Of a DNA stretch of 64,000 bases, positions 43,281 to 51,615 are shown one piece after another. The notes beneath the pieces were generated by a model. The model made no database searches. It was not told where the DNA came from and was given only the letters and a program-made list of their open reading frames with translations. Source of the stretch: Rubrivivax sp. (GTDB lineage: Bacteria; Pseudomonadota; Gammaproteobacteria; Burkholderiales; Burkholderiaceae_C); the NCBI GenBank assembly GCA_022843905.1, contig JALHMT010000006.1:124001-188000 (forward strand), given 5' to 3'. Numbering within the stretch: the first letter of the stretch is position 1; the number at the start of each line of letters is the position of its first letter. Made by a program: the position numbers and the translations under genes.

Positions 43281-44137
43281 GCCACGGCTCCCGCAACGAC
43301 CGCCGGCACATCCGTTTCGGTCGGCACCCGCGCCTGCGCGATGCGCATGCGCAGCTGCTGCACCAGCGTGGCGAATTCGGGCGCGTAGCTGCCCTCCAGC
43401 GTGCGCGGTCGCGCGAAGGGCACCTCGCGTTCTTCGAGGATGCGGCCCGGCCGTGCGCTCATCACGCAGATGCGGTTGGCGAGATAGGCCGACTCGCGCA
43501 GGTCGTGCGTCACCAGCAGCACGGTGGGGCGCTGGCGCATCCACAGCGCCTGCATGATGTCCCACAGCTCCTCGCGCGTGAACTGGTCCAGTGCACCGAA
43601 AGGTTCGTCCAGCAGCAGCAACTGAGGCTCGTGCACCAGCGCGCGGCACAGCGAGGCTCGCTGAAGCATGCCACCGGAGAGCTGCCAGGGCCGCTTGTCG
43701 CCGAAGCCCTTCAGGCCCACCTGCGCCAGCAGCGCCTCGGCGCGCTCGGCGTACTCGCCGTTCTTCTTCTTCGCGTAGTCCTGGCGGAAGGGCTCGACGA
43801 TCTTCAGCGGGATCATCACGTTCTCGCGGATCGTCAGCCAGGGCAGCATGGTCGGGTTCTGGAAGGCCAGGCCGATGCGCACCTTGGCCGTCTCGCCGGT
43901 CGCCCCGCGCGGTGCGCCGGCCGGCGCCACTTCACGGCGCGCCACCAGCACCCCGCCCGAGCTGGGCTGCAACAGCCCCGCCACGAGCTTGAGGATGGTC
44001 GACTTGCCGCAGCCGCTGGGGCCGACCAGGGCCACGAAGTCGCCCTGCTCGATGCGCAGGTCGGTGTTGGACAGCGCCACCGTGCCGCCGCCGTAGCGCA
44101 GCGTCACGTCGGACAGCTGGATGAAGGGATCGCTCAT
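43277..44137 (-). CDS. ABC transporter ATP-binding protein
   Basis: A 286-residue ATPase of the nitrate/taurine/thiamine-precursor class. The Walker A GPSGCGKST is at 39-47, signature LSGGMLQR at 153-160, Walker B LLLLDEP at 173-179, and the switch His in LLVTHDLRESA. It overlaps the ring-opening amidohydrolase gene and the permease gene by four bases each, which means uptake and ring opening are translated as one block. Confidence 0.92.
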   Translation of the reverse strand: MSDPFIQLSDVTLRYGGGTVALSNTDLRIEQGDFVALVGPSGCGKSTILKLVAGLLQPSSGGVLVARREVAPAGAPRGATGETAKVRIGLAFQNPTMLPWLTIRENVMIPLKIVEPFRQDYAKKKNGEYAERAEALLAQVGLKGFGDKRPWQLSGGMLQRASLCRALVHEPQLLLLDEPFGALDQFTREELWDIMQALWMRQRPTVLLVTHDLRESAYLANRICVMSARPGRILEEREVPFARPRTLEGSYAPEFATLVQQLRMRIAQARVPTETDVPAVVAGAVA

Positions 44138-45270
44138 CGTGTGACCTCGGATTCCATTCGAACGATGGCCGCGACCGGGCCGCCACCGGCCGGACCCTGG
44201 TGCTCGGCGCCTCCGGAGACATACAGCGCCGTGTGCCCGACCACGCTGGCCAGCACGCCGCCCACGGCCGCACGGGCATGGCGCGTGGCGTTGATGTCGC
44301 TGTCGTTGAGCATGGTGTGGCGCTCGCCGCGCACCAGGCCGTCGGGGCTGGCCTCGGCCTTGGACAGCAGGTTCACCAGGCGCCGCGCCAACGCCGTGCC
44401 GTCGCGATCGGCGTCCAGGTCGAACGCCTCGCGCAACAGGCGGCGCACGCTGGCGGCGTCCACCGCATCGCGCATCACCGTGTGCGCAATGCGGCAGGGC
44501 GATGCGGCGCCTTCGGCCTCGCCCAGCACGATCACCACGTTGCCTTCCAGCTCGATGCCGGCCGAGGCCGAGGCGCGCGCCGACCAGAGCTGCCAGTTCG
44601 ACAGCACGGCAGCGTCGTCCAGTTCGGCGCGCGCGACTTCGCCCAGTGCCACCGCGACGCCCAGCGCCGACGCGCCGCGCGAGAAACCCATCGACTCGTA
44701 GGCGTCATGCGTCACCGGCACGGCGCCGCGGCGCAGCGCGTCGTTGACCTTCGCCGAGGTCAGCAGTGGGCACTTGATCTGCACGAAGTGCACGTCGGCA
44801 GCCGACGTGACGCCGGCGTCCTGCATCGCGGCGCGCACGGCCTCGGCCGTGGCATCGACCTGCGCCATGCGGCCCATCTCCTCGGGGGCGAAGTCGCGCG
44901 TGTGCGCCACGCCGATCACCAGGCGCTTCATCGCGTGGCCCGTCGCCGGCACCTGCTGCCGCGTGAAGACGGTGAAGTGCGGTGACAGCACGCCTTCGGT
45001 GCCGCCCGACATCACCAGCGCCACGCGCTGCGCCACCTCGTCCGCGCTGCAGCCCAGGTGCGGCGCCAGGTAGTGGCACCAGCTGGTGGCCGCGAAGTCG
45101 CGCGTGTGGTCGTTGACGCAGCCGTTGCCTTCGGTCTTGCCCATCACGGCCACGATGTGCTGCGGATCGAGCCGGCCGCCGTCGACCATCGCCGTCACGG
45201 CCGAGAGGTCGCCCGGGCCGCTGCAGGCCACACGGAAAACGTCCACGCGCTGAACCGTCGCGGCCGTCAT
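44134..45270 (-). CDS. Ring-opening amidohydrolase, cyanuric acid hydrolase/barbiturase family
   Basis: A 378-residue member of the small AtzD/TrzD/barbiturase family, built of three similar domains. Three Lys/Ser pairs expected for the family are visible: Lys45 (GKTEGNG) with Ser88 (MSGGTEG), Lys166 (IKCPLL) with Ser in SASAGIEL near 235, and Lys304 (LLSKAEASPDG) with Ser352 (VSGGAEHQG). These enzymes hydrolyse an amide bond in cyanuric acid or barbiturate. Sequence alone does not tell which. The gene overlaps both neighbours by four bases. Confidence 0.88.
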   Translation of the reverse strand: MTAATVQRVDVFRVACSGPGDLSAVTAMVDGGRLDPQHIVAVMGKTEGNGCVNDHTRDFAATSWCHYLAPHLGCSADEVAQRVALVMSGGTEGVLSPHFTVFTRQQVPATGHAMKRLVIGVAHTRDFAPEEMGRMAQVDATAEAVRAAMQDAGVTSAADVHFVQIKCPLLTSAKVNDALRRGAVPVTHDAYESMGFSRGASALGVAVALGEVARAELDDAAVLSNWQLWSARASASAGIELEGNVVIVLGEAEGAASPCRIAHTVMRDAVDAASVRRLLREAFDLDADRDGTALARRLVNLLSKAEASPDGLVRGERHTMLNDSDINATRHARAAVGGVLASVVGHTALYVSGGAEHQGPAGGGPVAAIVRMESEVTR

Positions 45271-46727
45271 CGCGGCACGTCCTCGTCCGGCAGCGCGTTC
45301 GGGCGCACGCCCTCGGGCGTCTTCAGGATGGCGCTGCTGTAGTGCTCGGTGTTGCGCGGCCGGGGCGCGGGCATCTGCTGGATGGTCTTGACGGATCTGC
45401 CCCAGCCGGCGGCGTCGCGCACCAGCTGGCCGTCGCGCATCACGAAACGGCCGCGCAGCAGCGTGTGCACCGGGAAGCCCTGCACGGCGCGGCCATGCCA
45501 GGGCGAGATCTTGCTGATGCTCTGCAGGCGGCCCTGCGCCAGCGTGCCGGCGCGCGCCATGTCGACGAAGGCGATGTCGGCGTGCGCGCCGCTGGCGATC
45601 ACGCCCTTGGTGCCGTACAGGCCCCAGGCGCGGGCCGGATTGACGGCGCTCCAGCGCACGTAGTCCATCAGCGTGGCGCGCTGGCGGTTGACTTCCGTCA
45701 GCATCAGCGGCATCTGCGTTTCCACGCCGGGGAAGCCGCAGTCGCAGGCCCAGATGCTCTCGCGCGTCTTCTCTTCGGGCGTGTGCGGCGCGTGGTCGGT
45801 GGCGATCATGTCGATCGTGCCGTCCATCAGCGCGTCCCACAGCGGCTGGTTGTGGCGCGCCTCGCGGATCGGGGGGTTCAGCCGCATGATGCCGCCCAGG
45901 CGCAGCATGTCGTTGGTGTTGAGCAGCAGGTACTGCGGGCAGGTCTCGGCCGTCACGTCGACGCCGCGCCTCTTCGCGTCGCGGATCAGGTAGAGCGAGT
46001 CGGCCGCGCTGTGGTGCGCGATGTGCACGCGGGCGCCTGTCCACTCGGCCAGCGTCAGCACGCGGCCGATGGCTTCGATCTCGGCGACGGCCGGCCGTGC
46101 GGCCAGGTGCGCCAGCGCATCGATGCGGCCGGCGGCCTCCATCTGCTGCTGCCGCCGCGCCATGATCGAGGAGTTCTCGGCATGCACGACGGTGCGTATG
46201 CCCAGCGGCGCCAGCTTCTCGAAGCCTTCGAGCAGCGCGCCGTCGGTGGGCGCCGGCAGGTTGCCGAAGGTGTTGCCGACGAAGGCCTTGAAGCTGGTGA
46301 CGCCGGCGTCGATCAGGTCTTCGAGATGCGCCACGCTGTCGTCGCCGAGCAGGCCGTGGATGCCGAAGTCGACGTACGAGCTTTCCGCCGCGCGCAGCTT
46401 GATGCGCAGTGCTTCCACGGTGCCGGTGGGCGGGTTGGTGTTCGGCATCTCGAACACGGTGGTCACGCCGCCGCAGGCCGCGGCGGCGCTGCCGGTCTTC
46501 CAGGTCTCCTTGTGCGGATAGCCCGGGTCGCGGAAGTGCACGTGGCTGTCGATGGCGCCCGGCAGCAGGAACAGGCCGTCGGCCCGCACCTCTTCGCGCG
46601 CCGCCGGCATCACGTCATCGTGCCCCACGGCGACGATGTGGCCGCCCTCGATGGCGACCGACGCTTCGATGATGCGGTCGGGCGAGACGACCCGCCCGCC
46701 GCGGATGACCATGTCGACGTTGCTCAT
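45267..46727 (-). CDS. Dihydropyrimidinase/allantoinase-like cyclic amidohydrolase
   Basis: A 486-residue metal-dependent cyclic amidohydrolase. Metal ligands are in GAIDSHVHFRDPG, the carbamylated Lys probably in VTSFKAFVGNT, His in VVHAEN and VHIAHHSA, and Asp in MIATDHAPHTPEEK. This set matches allantoinase, dihydroorotase and hydantoinase relatives. Overlaps at both ends place it firmly in the operon. It should hydrolyse a five- or six-membered ring amide, acting before or after the ring-opening enzyme next to it. The 30 C-terminal residues (IQQMPAPRPRNTEHYSSAIL) are an unusual tail. Confidence 0.87.
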   Translation of the reverse strand: MSNVDMVIRGGRVVSPDRIIEASVAIEGGHIVAVGHDDVMPAAREEVRADGLFLLPGAIDSHVHFRDPGYPHKETWKTGSAAAACGGVTTVFEMPNTNPPTGTVEALRIKLRAAESSYVDFGIHGLLGDDSVAHLEDLIDAGVTSFKAFVGNTFGNLPAPTDGALLEGFEKLAPLGIRTVVHAENSSIMARRQQQMEAAGRIDALAHLAARPAVAEIEAIGRVLTLAEWTGARVHIAHHSAADSLYLIRDAKRRGVDVTAETCPQYLLLNTNDMLRLGGIMRLNPPIREARHNQPLWDALMDGTIDMIATDHAPHTPEEKTRESIWACDCGFPGVETQMPLMLTEVNRQRATLMDYVRWSAVNPARAWGLYGTKGVIASGAHADIAFVDMARAGTLAQGRLQSISKISPWHGRAVQGFPVHTLLRGRFVMRDGQLVRDAAGWGRSVKTIQQMPAPRPRNTEHYSSAILKTPEGVRPNALPDEDVPR

Positions 46728-47515
46728 AGTGCCGCCCATCCGCCGTCCACCGGCAAGTCGACTCCCGTGATCTGTCGGCTGACATCGCTGGCCAGGAACA
46801 GGCAGGCGTTGGCCACGTCGTGGTCGGTCGAGACCCGGCGCAGTGCGTAGTCGGCGGCGTGTCGTGTCATGGCTTCCTCCAGCGTGATGCCCAGCTTCCT
46901 CGCCATGTCGGCGCAGACCTTGTCGCGAAAGCGCGGACCGTCGACCATGCCCGGCGCCACGCAGTTGACGTTGATGTTGTAGGGGCCGGCTTCCAGCGCG
47001 AAGCTCTTGGTGATGCCGCGCAGGCCCCACTTGCTGGCCGAGTACGCCAGCCGCCCGGCGCGGCCGCGCATGCCGAAGGTGCCGCCCACGTTGACCACCT
47101 TGCCCGCGCGCTGCTTCATCATCGAAGGCAGCACCGCATGCATGGTGTTGAAGCAGCCCGTCATGTTCAGCTCGACGATCTGGTTGAACTCCTCGGTGCT
47201 GGTCTCCACGCCGGTCTTGCCGATGGGCCCGGAGCCGCCGGCCACGTTGACCAGCACGTCGATGCGACCGAAGGCCTCCAGCGTGTGACGCGCCAGCGCC
47301 TCGGTCTGCGCCGCCTGGGTGAGGTCGCAGGCCACCACCAGGACCTTCACGCCCAGGGCCCGCGCCTCGGCGGCCACCGGTTCGATGGCCGCGGTGTCGC
47401 GGCCGGCCAGCACCAGCGTGGCGCCGTGTTCGGCGAAGGCCAGCGTCACCGCCCGGCCCATGCCCTTGGCCGGGCCGGTGATGACCGTCACCTTGCCTTG
47501 CAGTTGCAGATCCAT
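46724..47515 (-). CDS. SDR family oxidoreductase
   Basis: A 263-residue short-chain dehydrogenase/reductase. The cofactor motif TGPAKGMG (TGxxxGxG) is near residue 13, NVAGG at about 90, the catalytic YSASK near 157, and the closing ITGVDLPVDGG is canonical. The ATG at 47515 is preceded by an in-frame GTG codon. It overlaps the following hydrolase gene by four bases. It could oxidise or reduce a hydroxyl or keto group on the ring compound, or on the acid formed after ring opening. Confidence 0.9.
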   Translation of the reverse strand: MDLQLQGKVTVITGPAKGMGRAVTLAFAEHGATLVLAGRDTAAIEPVAAEARALGVKVLVVACDLTQAAQTEALARHTLEAFGRIDVLVNVAGGSGPIGKTGVETSTEEFNQIVELNMTGCFNTMHAVLPSMMKQRAGKVVNVGGTFGMRGRAGRLAYSASKWGLRGITKSFALEAGPYNINVNCVAPGMVDGPRFRDKVCADMARKLGITLEEAMTRHAADYALRRVSTDHDVANACLFLASDVSRQITGVDLPVDGGWAAL

Positions 47516-47525
47516 CACCGTGCCT

Positions 47526-48557
47526 TCAGAACTTGCTGGCGCGCTCGGCGCGCGGGGGCAGGAAGCTGCGGTCGAAGACCTCGTCGTTGCTCGGCGTGCG
47601 CGGCAGGCCGTTGGCTTCCACCACCATGGCGATGGCGCGCTTCAGGCGGTCGCCGTCGACGTCGCCGAAGCCGATCTTGGCGATTTCGGGGTGCCCCATC
47701 TCCTGCTTGATGGTGGCCAGCAGGCGCTCCTTCTCGACGTCGCGCTTGAGCAGCGGTTCGCGCTTCATCACGAAGTCCATCGCCGCCTCGGGATTGGTCA
47801 TCGTGTCGTTGATGGCGCGGTTGACGGCCTTCACGAAGCCGGCCACGGCCTTGGGGTTCTCCTTCGCGAAGGCGCGGCTGAAGACCACGGCGTTGGAGTA
47901 CAGGTCCATGCCGTAGTCGGCGTAGTTGATGAAGCGCAGGTCCTTCTCGGGGTCGATGCCCACCAGCTTGGCGCTGAAGTAGACGGTGTTGATGAAGCCG
48001 AAGATGGCGTCGACCTGGCCGCGCAGCAGCATCTGCTCGCGCAGGTTGGGCGTCATGTTGGTGATCTTGACCTTGGCCGGATCGACCTTGGCCACCTTGG
48101 CGAAGGCCGGGAACAGCTTCAGCGCGCCGTCGTTGGCCGGGCCGCCGACGGTCTTGCCTTCCAGGTCCTTGGGCGTCTTGATCGGGCTGTCCTTCTTCAC
48201 CACGATGGTGAAGGGCGGCGTGTTGTAGATCATGTAGACGGCCACCGGCGCCTCGGCCGGCCGCGTGGCGGCCAGGCCGATCAGGGCGTTGATGTCGCCG
48301 AAGCCGGCCTGGTAGACGCCGCTGGCCACCTTGGTGATCGAAGCGGACGAGCCTTCGCCCTGGTCGATCTCCACATCCAGGCCCTCGGCCTTGAAGTAGC
48401 CCTTGTCCTGGGCCATGAAGAACCAGGCCTGCGGGCCCTGGAACTTCCAGTTCAGCACCATCTTGATCTTGGTCTGCGCCTGTGCGGCCAGGGGCATCGC
48501 GAACAGTGCGCTGCCGGCGACCACGGCGGCCAGCAGGGAACGTAGCGTGGGTTTCAT
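47526..48557 (-). CDS. ABC transporter substrate-binding protein, THI5/NMT1-like (second of operon pair)
   Basis: A 343-residue periplasmic receptor with signal peptide LRSLLAAVVAGSALFAMPLAAQAQT. The mature start IKMVLNWKFQGPQAWFFMAQDKGYFKAEGLDVEIDQGEGS closely parallels the receptor at 40769, which is encoded at the other end of the same operon. It is the first gene of the operon, downstream of a LysR-controlled divergent region. Two receptors with a single permease/ATPase suggests two related ligands. Confidence 0.9.
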   Translation of the reverse strand: MKPTLRSLLAAVVAGSALFAMPLAAQAQTKIKMVLNWKFQGPQAWFFMAQDKGYFKAEGLDVEIDQGEGSSASITKVASGVYQAGFGDINALIGLAATRPAEAPVAVYMIYNTPPFTIVVKKDSPIKTPKDLEGKTVGGPANDGALKLFPAFAKVAKVDPAKVKITNMTPNLREQMLLRGQVDAIFGFINTVYFSAKLVGIDPEKDLRFINYADYGMDLYSNAVVFSRAFAKENPKAVAGFVKAVNRAINDTMTNPEAAMDFVMKREPLLKRDVEKERLLATIKQEMGHPEIAKIGFGDVDGDRLKRAIAMVVEANGLPRTPSNDEVFDRSFLPPRAERASKF

Positions 48558-48923
48558 GACGACTTCTCCAGTTGAGGTGTTCGGTATGGCAGCGGCGCGT
48601 CTGGCCGCTGGCGGCCCGGGCTGATGACGGTGGAGTTCAAGAGGCCTGCGCCCCTTGGGTGTGCAACGCGACGCACCAGGCTGGGGCACTTCGCCCCAGC
48701 AAGGAGAGCCGGGTCGGCGTGATCCGGCCGCAGCAAGGCACTGCGGGCGGGGCGAGGACAAAGGGGTCTGATCACGGCCGCTACGCACGCACTCGGCGTG
48801 CCACTCTGCGCTGCCGGGACATGCTGAATTGCGAAGGACGCGTTGCCGTTTCGGCAACGATCGAAGATGCCGCCCGGCATCGATCCTGCGTAGGCTGGCG
48901 ATGCCCACCGCACCTGCCCACCC
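48558..48923. promoter_or_regulatory. Divergent control region of the heterocycle operon and its LysR regulator
   Basis: A 366-base gene-free region. It holds a perfect 8-bp inverted repeat CGTTGCCGTTTCGGCAACG (48841-48859), whose TTGCC-N5-GGCAA core fits the dyad layout of LysR binding sites. It lies 65 bases before the LysR gene. A second perfect stem, GCTGGGGC/GCCCCAGC with a five-base loop (48680-48700), lies in the leader of the leftward operon and could act in the message. No convincing promoter hexamers were found. Confidence 0.55.
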
Positions 48924-49826
48924 ATGAACCACCTGCGCTTCCTGAGGTACTTCGACGAGGTCGTGCGTGCCGGCTCGATCCGGCTGGCGGCCGAAAGGCT
49001 GCACGTCGCGCCTTCTGCAGTGAACCGACGCATCCAGGACCTGGAAGAAGAGCTCGGCCTGCCGCTCTTCGAGCGCCTGCCGCGCGGCATGCGCCTGACG
49101 GCGGCGGGCGAGCTGTTCGTCAACTACGTGCGCGGCCGGCAGGCCGAGCTCGACAAGGTGCGCTCCGAGATCGAGGACCTGCAGGGCCTGCGCCGAGGCG
49201 TCGTCAAGCTGGTGGCCAGCCAGGCGCTCGCCCCCAGCTTCATGCCGCTGGCGGTGGCAGGCTTTCGCCGCAAGCACGCGCTGGCCGACTTCCAGGTGCG
49301 CATCGGCGACCACGTGCAGGCGCTGGCCGCGCTGCGCAACTTCGAGACCGACCTGGCGCTGGTCTTCAACCTGTCGCCCGAGCCCGACATCGAGGTGGTG
49401 GCGCGCTTCGAACAGCGCGTGATGGCGATGATGCATGTCAGCCACCCGCTGGCGCAGGGCGGCGAGGGCGTGCGGCTGAAGGACTGCGTGGACTACCCGT
49501 TGGTGCTGCCGAACCGCGAGGCCGGCGGCCGGCAATTGCTGGAGGCCTACCTGGCGCGCAGTTCGGTCAAGCTGCGCCCGGTGGTCGAGAGCAACAGCTT
49601 CGAATTCCTGCGCGGCTGCCTGCAGCACGGCCACGCCATCTCGTTCCAGATCGCCATCGGCGCCACGCTCGAAGGCGGCGACATCGTGGCACGCGAGATC
49701 CTGGACCGCGGCTTCCCCTCAGGACACCTGGTGCTGGCGAGTCTGCGCGCGCGGCAGTTGCCGGTGATCTCGCATGCCTTCGCCGAACACCTCAGGGCGC
49801 TGCTGGATGCGAGCAGGGCGGCTTGA
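48924..49826 (+). CDS. LysR family transcriptional regulator
   Basis: A 300-residue LysR-type regulator. The N-terminal helix-turn-helix is MNHLRFLRYFDEVVRAGSIRLAAERLHVAPSAVNRRIQDLEEELGLPLFERLPRGMRLTAAG. The effector-binding part follows (GVVKLVASQALAPSFMPLAVAGF). It is divergent from the heterocycle operon and probably controls it with the ring compound or a breakdown product as inducer. A dyad typical of LysR operators lies in the intergenic region. Confidence 0.92.
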   Translation: MNHLRFLRYFDEVVRAGSIRLAAERLHVAPSAVNRRIQDLEEELGLPLFERLPRGMRLTAAGELFVNYVRGRQAELDKVRSEIEDLQGLRRGVVKLVASQALAPSFMPLAVAGFRRKHALADFQVRIGDHVQALAALRNFETDLALVFNLSPEPDIEVVARFEQRVMAMMHVSHPLAQGGEGVRLKDCVDYPLVLPNREAGGRQLLEAYLARSSVKLRPVVESNSFEFLRGCLQHGHAISFQIAIGATLEGGDIVAREILDRGFPSGHLVLASLRARQLPVISHAFAEHLRALLDASRAA

Positions 49827-50089
49827 CCTCGCTTCGTGCCGCAGCCTGCCCGGCGGATGGGCCACGACGGGCCGCGGCCGGGATCCTGCCCGCGAGCCGA
49901 CGTTGACGCAGATCAGCATCAGCGCATCCCGCGGTCCGCGACGAACTGTTCTTGATGTGCAGCAGACGCGCCGTTGCCGGCTTCGCTTGGAATGCATCTG
50001 CCGTCTGGATCGAGTCCAGATCGCCCGAGGCTCCCCAGCAACGTCCCCCGGAGCCCCGGACATCGAAGGACGACTCCGGAGGAATCATC

Positions 50090-51088
50090 ATGCGTTCGCG
50101 TCTCCTATCCCTGGCACTGGCCGCCGCCGCCGTTGGCATGACGGGCGCGGCCTGGTCGCAGAGCCAGGAACCCATCCAGCCCATCGTGCCGCCCAAGCAG
50201 GTGGATCTGGGCATGGTCGAACTGGGCAAGAAGCTGTTCTTCGACCCGCGTCTGTCCAAGTCTGGCTTCATCTCCTGCAACTCGTGCCACAACCTCAGCA
50301 TGGGCGGCACCGACAACATCCCCACCTCCATCGGCGACAAGTGGCAGCAGGGGCCGATCAACGCCCCCACGGTGCTCAACAGCAGCCTGAACTTCGTGCA
50401 GTTCTGGGATGGACGCGCCGCCGACCTCAAGGCGCAGGCCGGCGGCCCCATCGCCAACCCGGGCGAGATGGCGTTCAGCCACACGCTGGCCATTGGCATC
50501 CTCGAATCGATCCCCGCCTACCAGCGCACGTTCAAGAAGATCTTCGGCAAGGACAGGATCGACATCGACCAGGTCACGGCCGCCATCGCCGAGTTCGAGA
50601 AGACCCTGGTGACGCCCAACTCGCGCTTCGACCAGTGGCTGCTGGGCCGGGCCGATGCCCTGACCGCCGACGAACTGGCCGGCTACAAGCTGTTCAAGGA
50701 GAGCGGCTGCGTGGCATGCCACAACGGCCCGGCCGTGGGCGGTAATTCATTCCAGAAGATGGGCATCGTGCAGCCCTACAAGGCCACCAGCCCGGCCGAA
50801 GGCCGCAGCGCGGTGACCGGCAAGGAGATCGACCGCTTCAGCTTCAAGGTGCCGACGCTGCGCAACGTGGAGCTGACCTACCCGTACTTCCACGACGGCG
50901 CGGCCAACACGCTGGGTGAAGCCGTCGACATCATGGGCCGGCTGCAGCTGGGCAAGACCTTCACGAAGGCGGAGAACGAGCGCATCGTGGCCTTCCTGAA
51001 GACGCTCACGGGGGACCAGCCTTCGTTCATGCTGCCCATCCTGCCGCCGTCGAGCGACGCGACGCCGCGGCCGAATCCCTTCAAGTGA
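50090..51088 (+). CDS. Di-haem cytochrome c peroxidase
   Basis: A 332-residue periplasmic peroxidase that reduces hydrogen peroxide with electrons from cytochrome c. It has a signal peptide (RLLSLALAAAAVGMTGAAWSQ) and two haem attachment motifs, Cys63-Cys66-His67 (CNSCH) and Cys207-Cys210-His211 (CVACH). FWDGRAADLKAQAGGPIANPGEM and PTLRNVELTYPYFHDGAANTLGEAV are family landmarks. A strong GGAGG ribosome-binding site precedes the ATG at 50090. An Irr/PerR-like regulator gene follows, so expression is probably peroxide or iron responsive. Confidence 0.93.
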   Translation: MRSRLLSLALAAAAVGMTGAAWSQSQEPIQPIVPPKQVDLGMVELGKKLFFDPRLSKSGFISCNSCHNLSMGGTDNIPTSIGDKWQQGPINAPTVLNSSLNFVQFWDGRAADLKAQAGGPIANPGEMAFSHTLAIGILESIPAYQRTFKKIFGKDRIDIDQVTAAIAEFEKTLVTPNSRFDQWLLGRADALTADELAGYKLFKESGCVACHNGPAVGGNSFQKMGIVQPYKATSPAEGRSAVTGKEIDRFSFKVPTLRNVELTYPYFHDGAANTLGEAVDIMGRLQLGKTFTKAENERIVAFLKTLTGDQPSFMLPILPPSSDATPRPNPFK

Positions 51089-51095
51089 ACGGGAC

Positions 51096-51122
51096 GGGGC
51101 CGGTCGTTTCCAGTCCGGCCCC
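51096..51122. terminator. GC-rich hairpin after the peroxidase gene
   Basis: A perfect 8-bp stem GGGGCCGG/CCGGCCCC with an 11-base loop begins 7 bases after the peroxidase stop. No T-run follows, so it may be a weak terminator, attenuator or mRNA-stabilising hairpin between the peroxidase and the Fur-family gene. Confidence 0.35.
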
Positions 51123-51146
51123 TCGAACCTTGCACCAGGAGACGCC

Positions 51147-51587
51147 ATGCACACCGAACGAGGCCAGGCCATGCAGCAGAAGCTGCGCGCCGCAGGCATC
51201 CAGCCCACCCTGCAGCGACTGGCCGTGGCCGGCAGCCTGCTGGTGCGGCCGGTGCACATGACGGCAGAGCAGGTGATGAGCGCGGCGCGCTTTCAGCTGC
51301 CCTCGCTGTCGCGTGCCACGGTCTACGCCGTGCTGCAGTTGTTCGTCCGCCAGGGGCTGCTGAAGGAACTGCCCGTGGACGGGGCATCGACCGTCTACGA
51401 CTCGAACACCTCGCCCCACCACCACCTGTACGACGTCGAGACCGGCGAGGTCGCCGACCTGCCGATGTCGGGCCTGCAGGTGATGGGCTTGCCTGAGTCG
51501 CTGGGCGGGCTGCAGCTCGAAGGCGTGGACGTCATCGTGCGTGTTCGCGGGCTTCGCGGCCGGACGGCGCCGGCGGCCCTGGCCTGA
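51147..51587 (+). CDS. Fur family regulator, Irr-like
   Basis: A 146-residue regulator of the Fur superfamily with the winged-helix part LRAAGIQPTLQRLAVAGSLLVRPVHMTAEQVMSAA and recognition-helix region LSRATVYAVLQLFVRQGLLKEL. The HHHLYDVETGEVADL segment (His91-93) resembles the haem-responsive Irr proteins. The paired Cys of Fur and PerR are absent. GGAGA precedes the ATG at 51147. It follows the cytochrome c peroxidase gene and probably regulates it in response to haem, iron or peroxide. Confidence 0.8.
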   Translation: MHTERGQAMQQKLRAAGIQPTLQRLAVAGSLLVRPVHMTAEQVMSAARFQLPSLSRATVYAVLQLFVRQGLLKELPVDGASTVYDSNTSPHHHLYDVETGEVADLPMSGLQVMGLPESLGGLQLEGVDVIVRVRGLRGRTAPAALA

Positions 51588-51615
51588 ACACGCCGCATTG
51601 CCCGGCGCGCCCGGG

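Noticed and set aside
48680..48700. Riboswitch or attenuator in the leader of the heterocycle operon
   Set aside because: A single perfect 8-bp stem with a five-base loop is visible, but no second alternative stem or leader peptide could be seen, so it is only noted in the control region.
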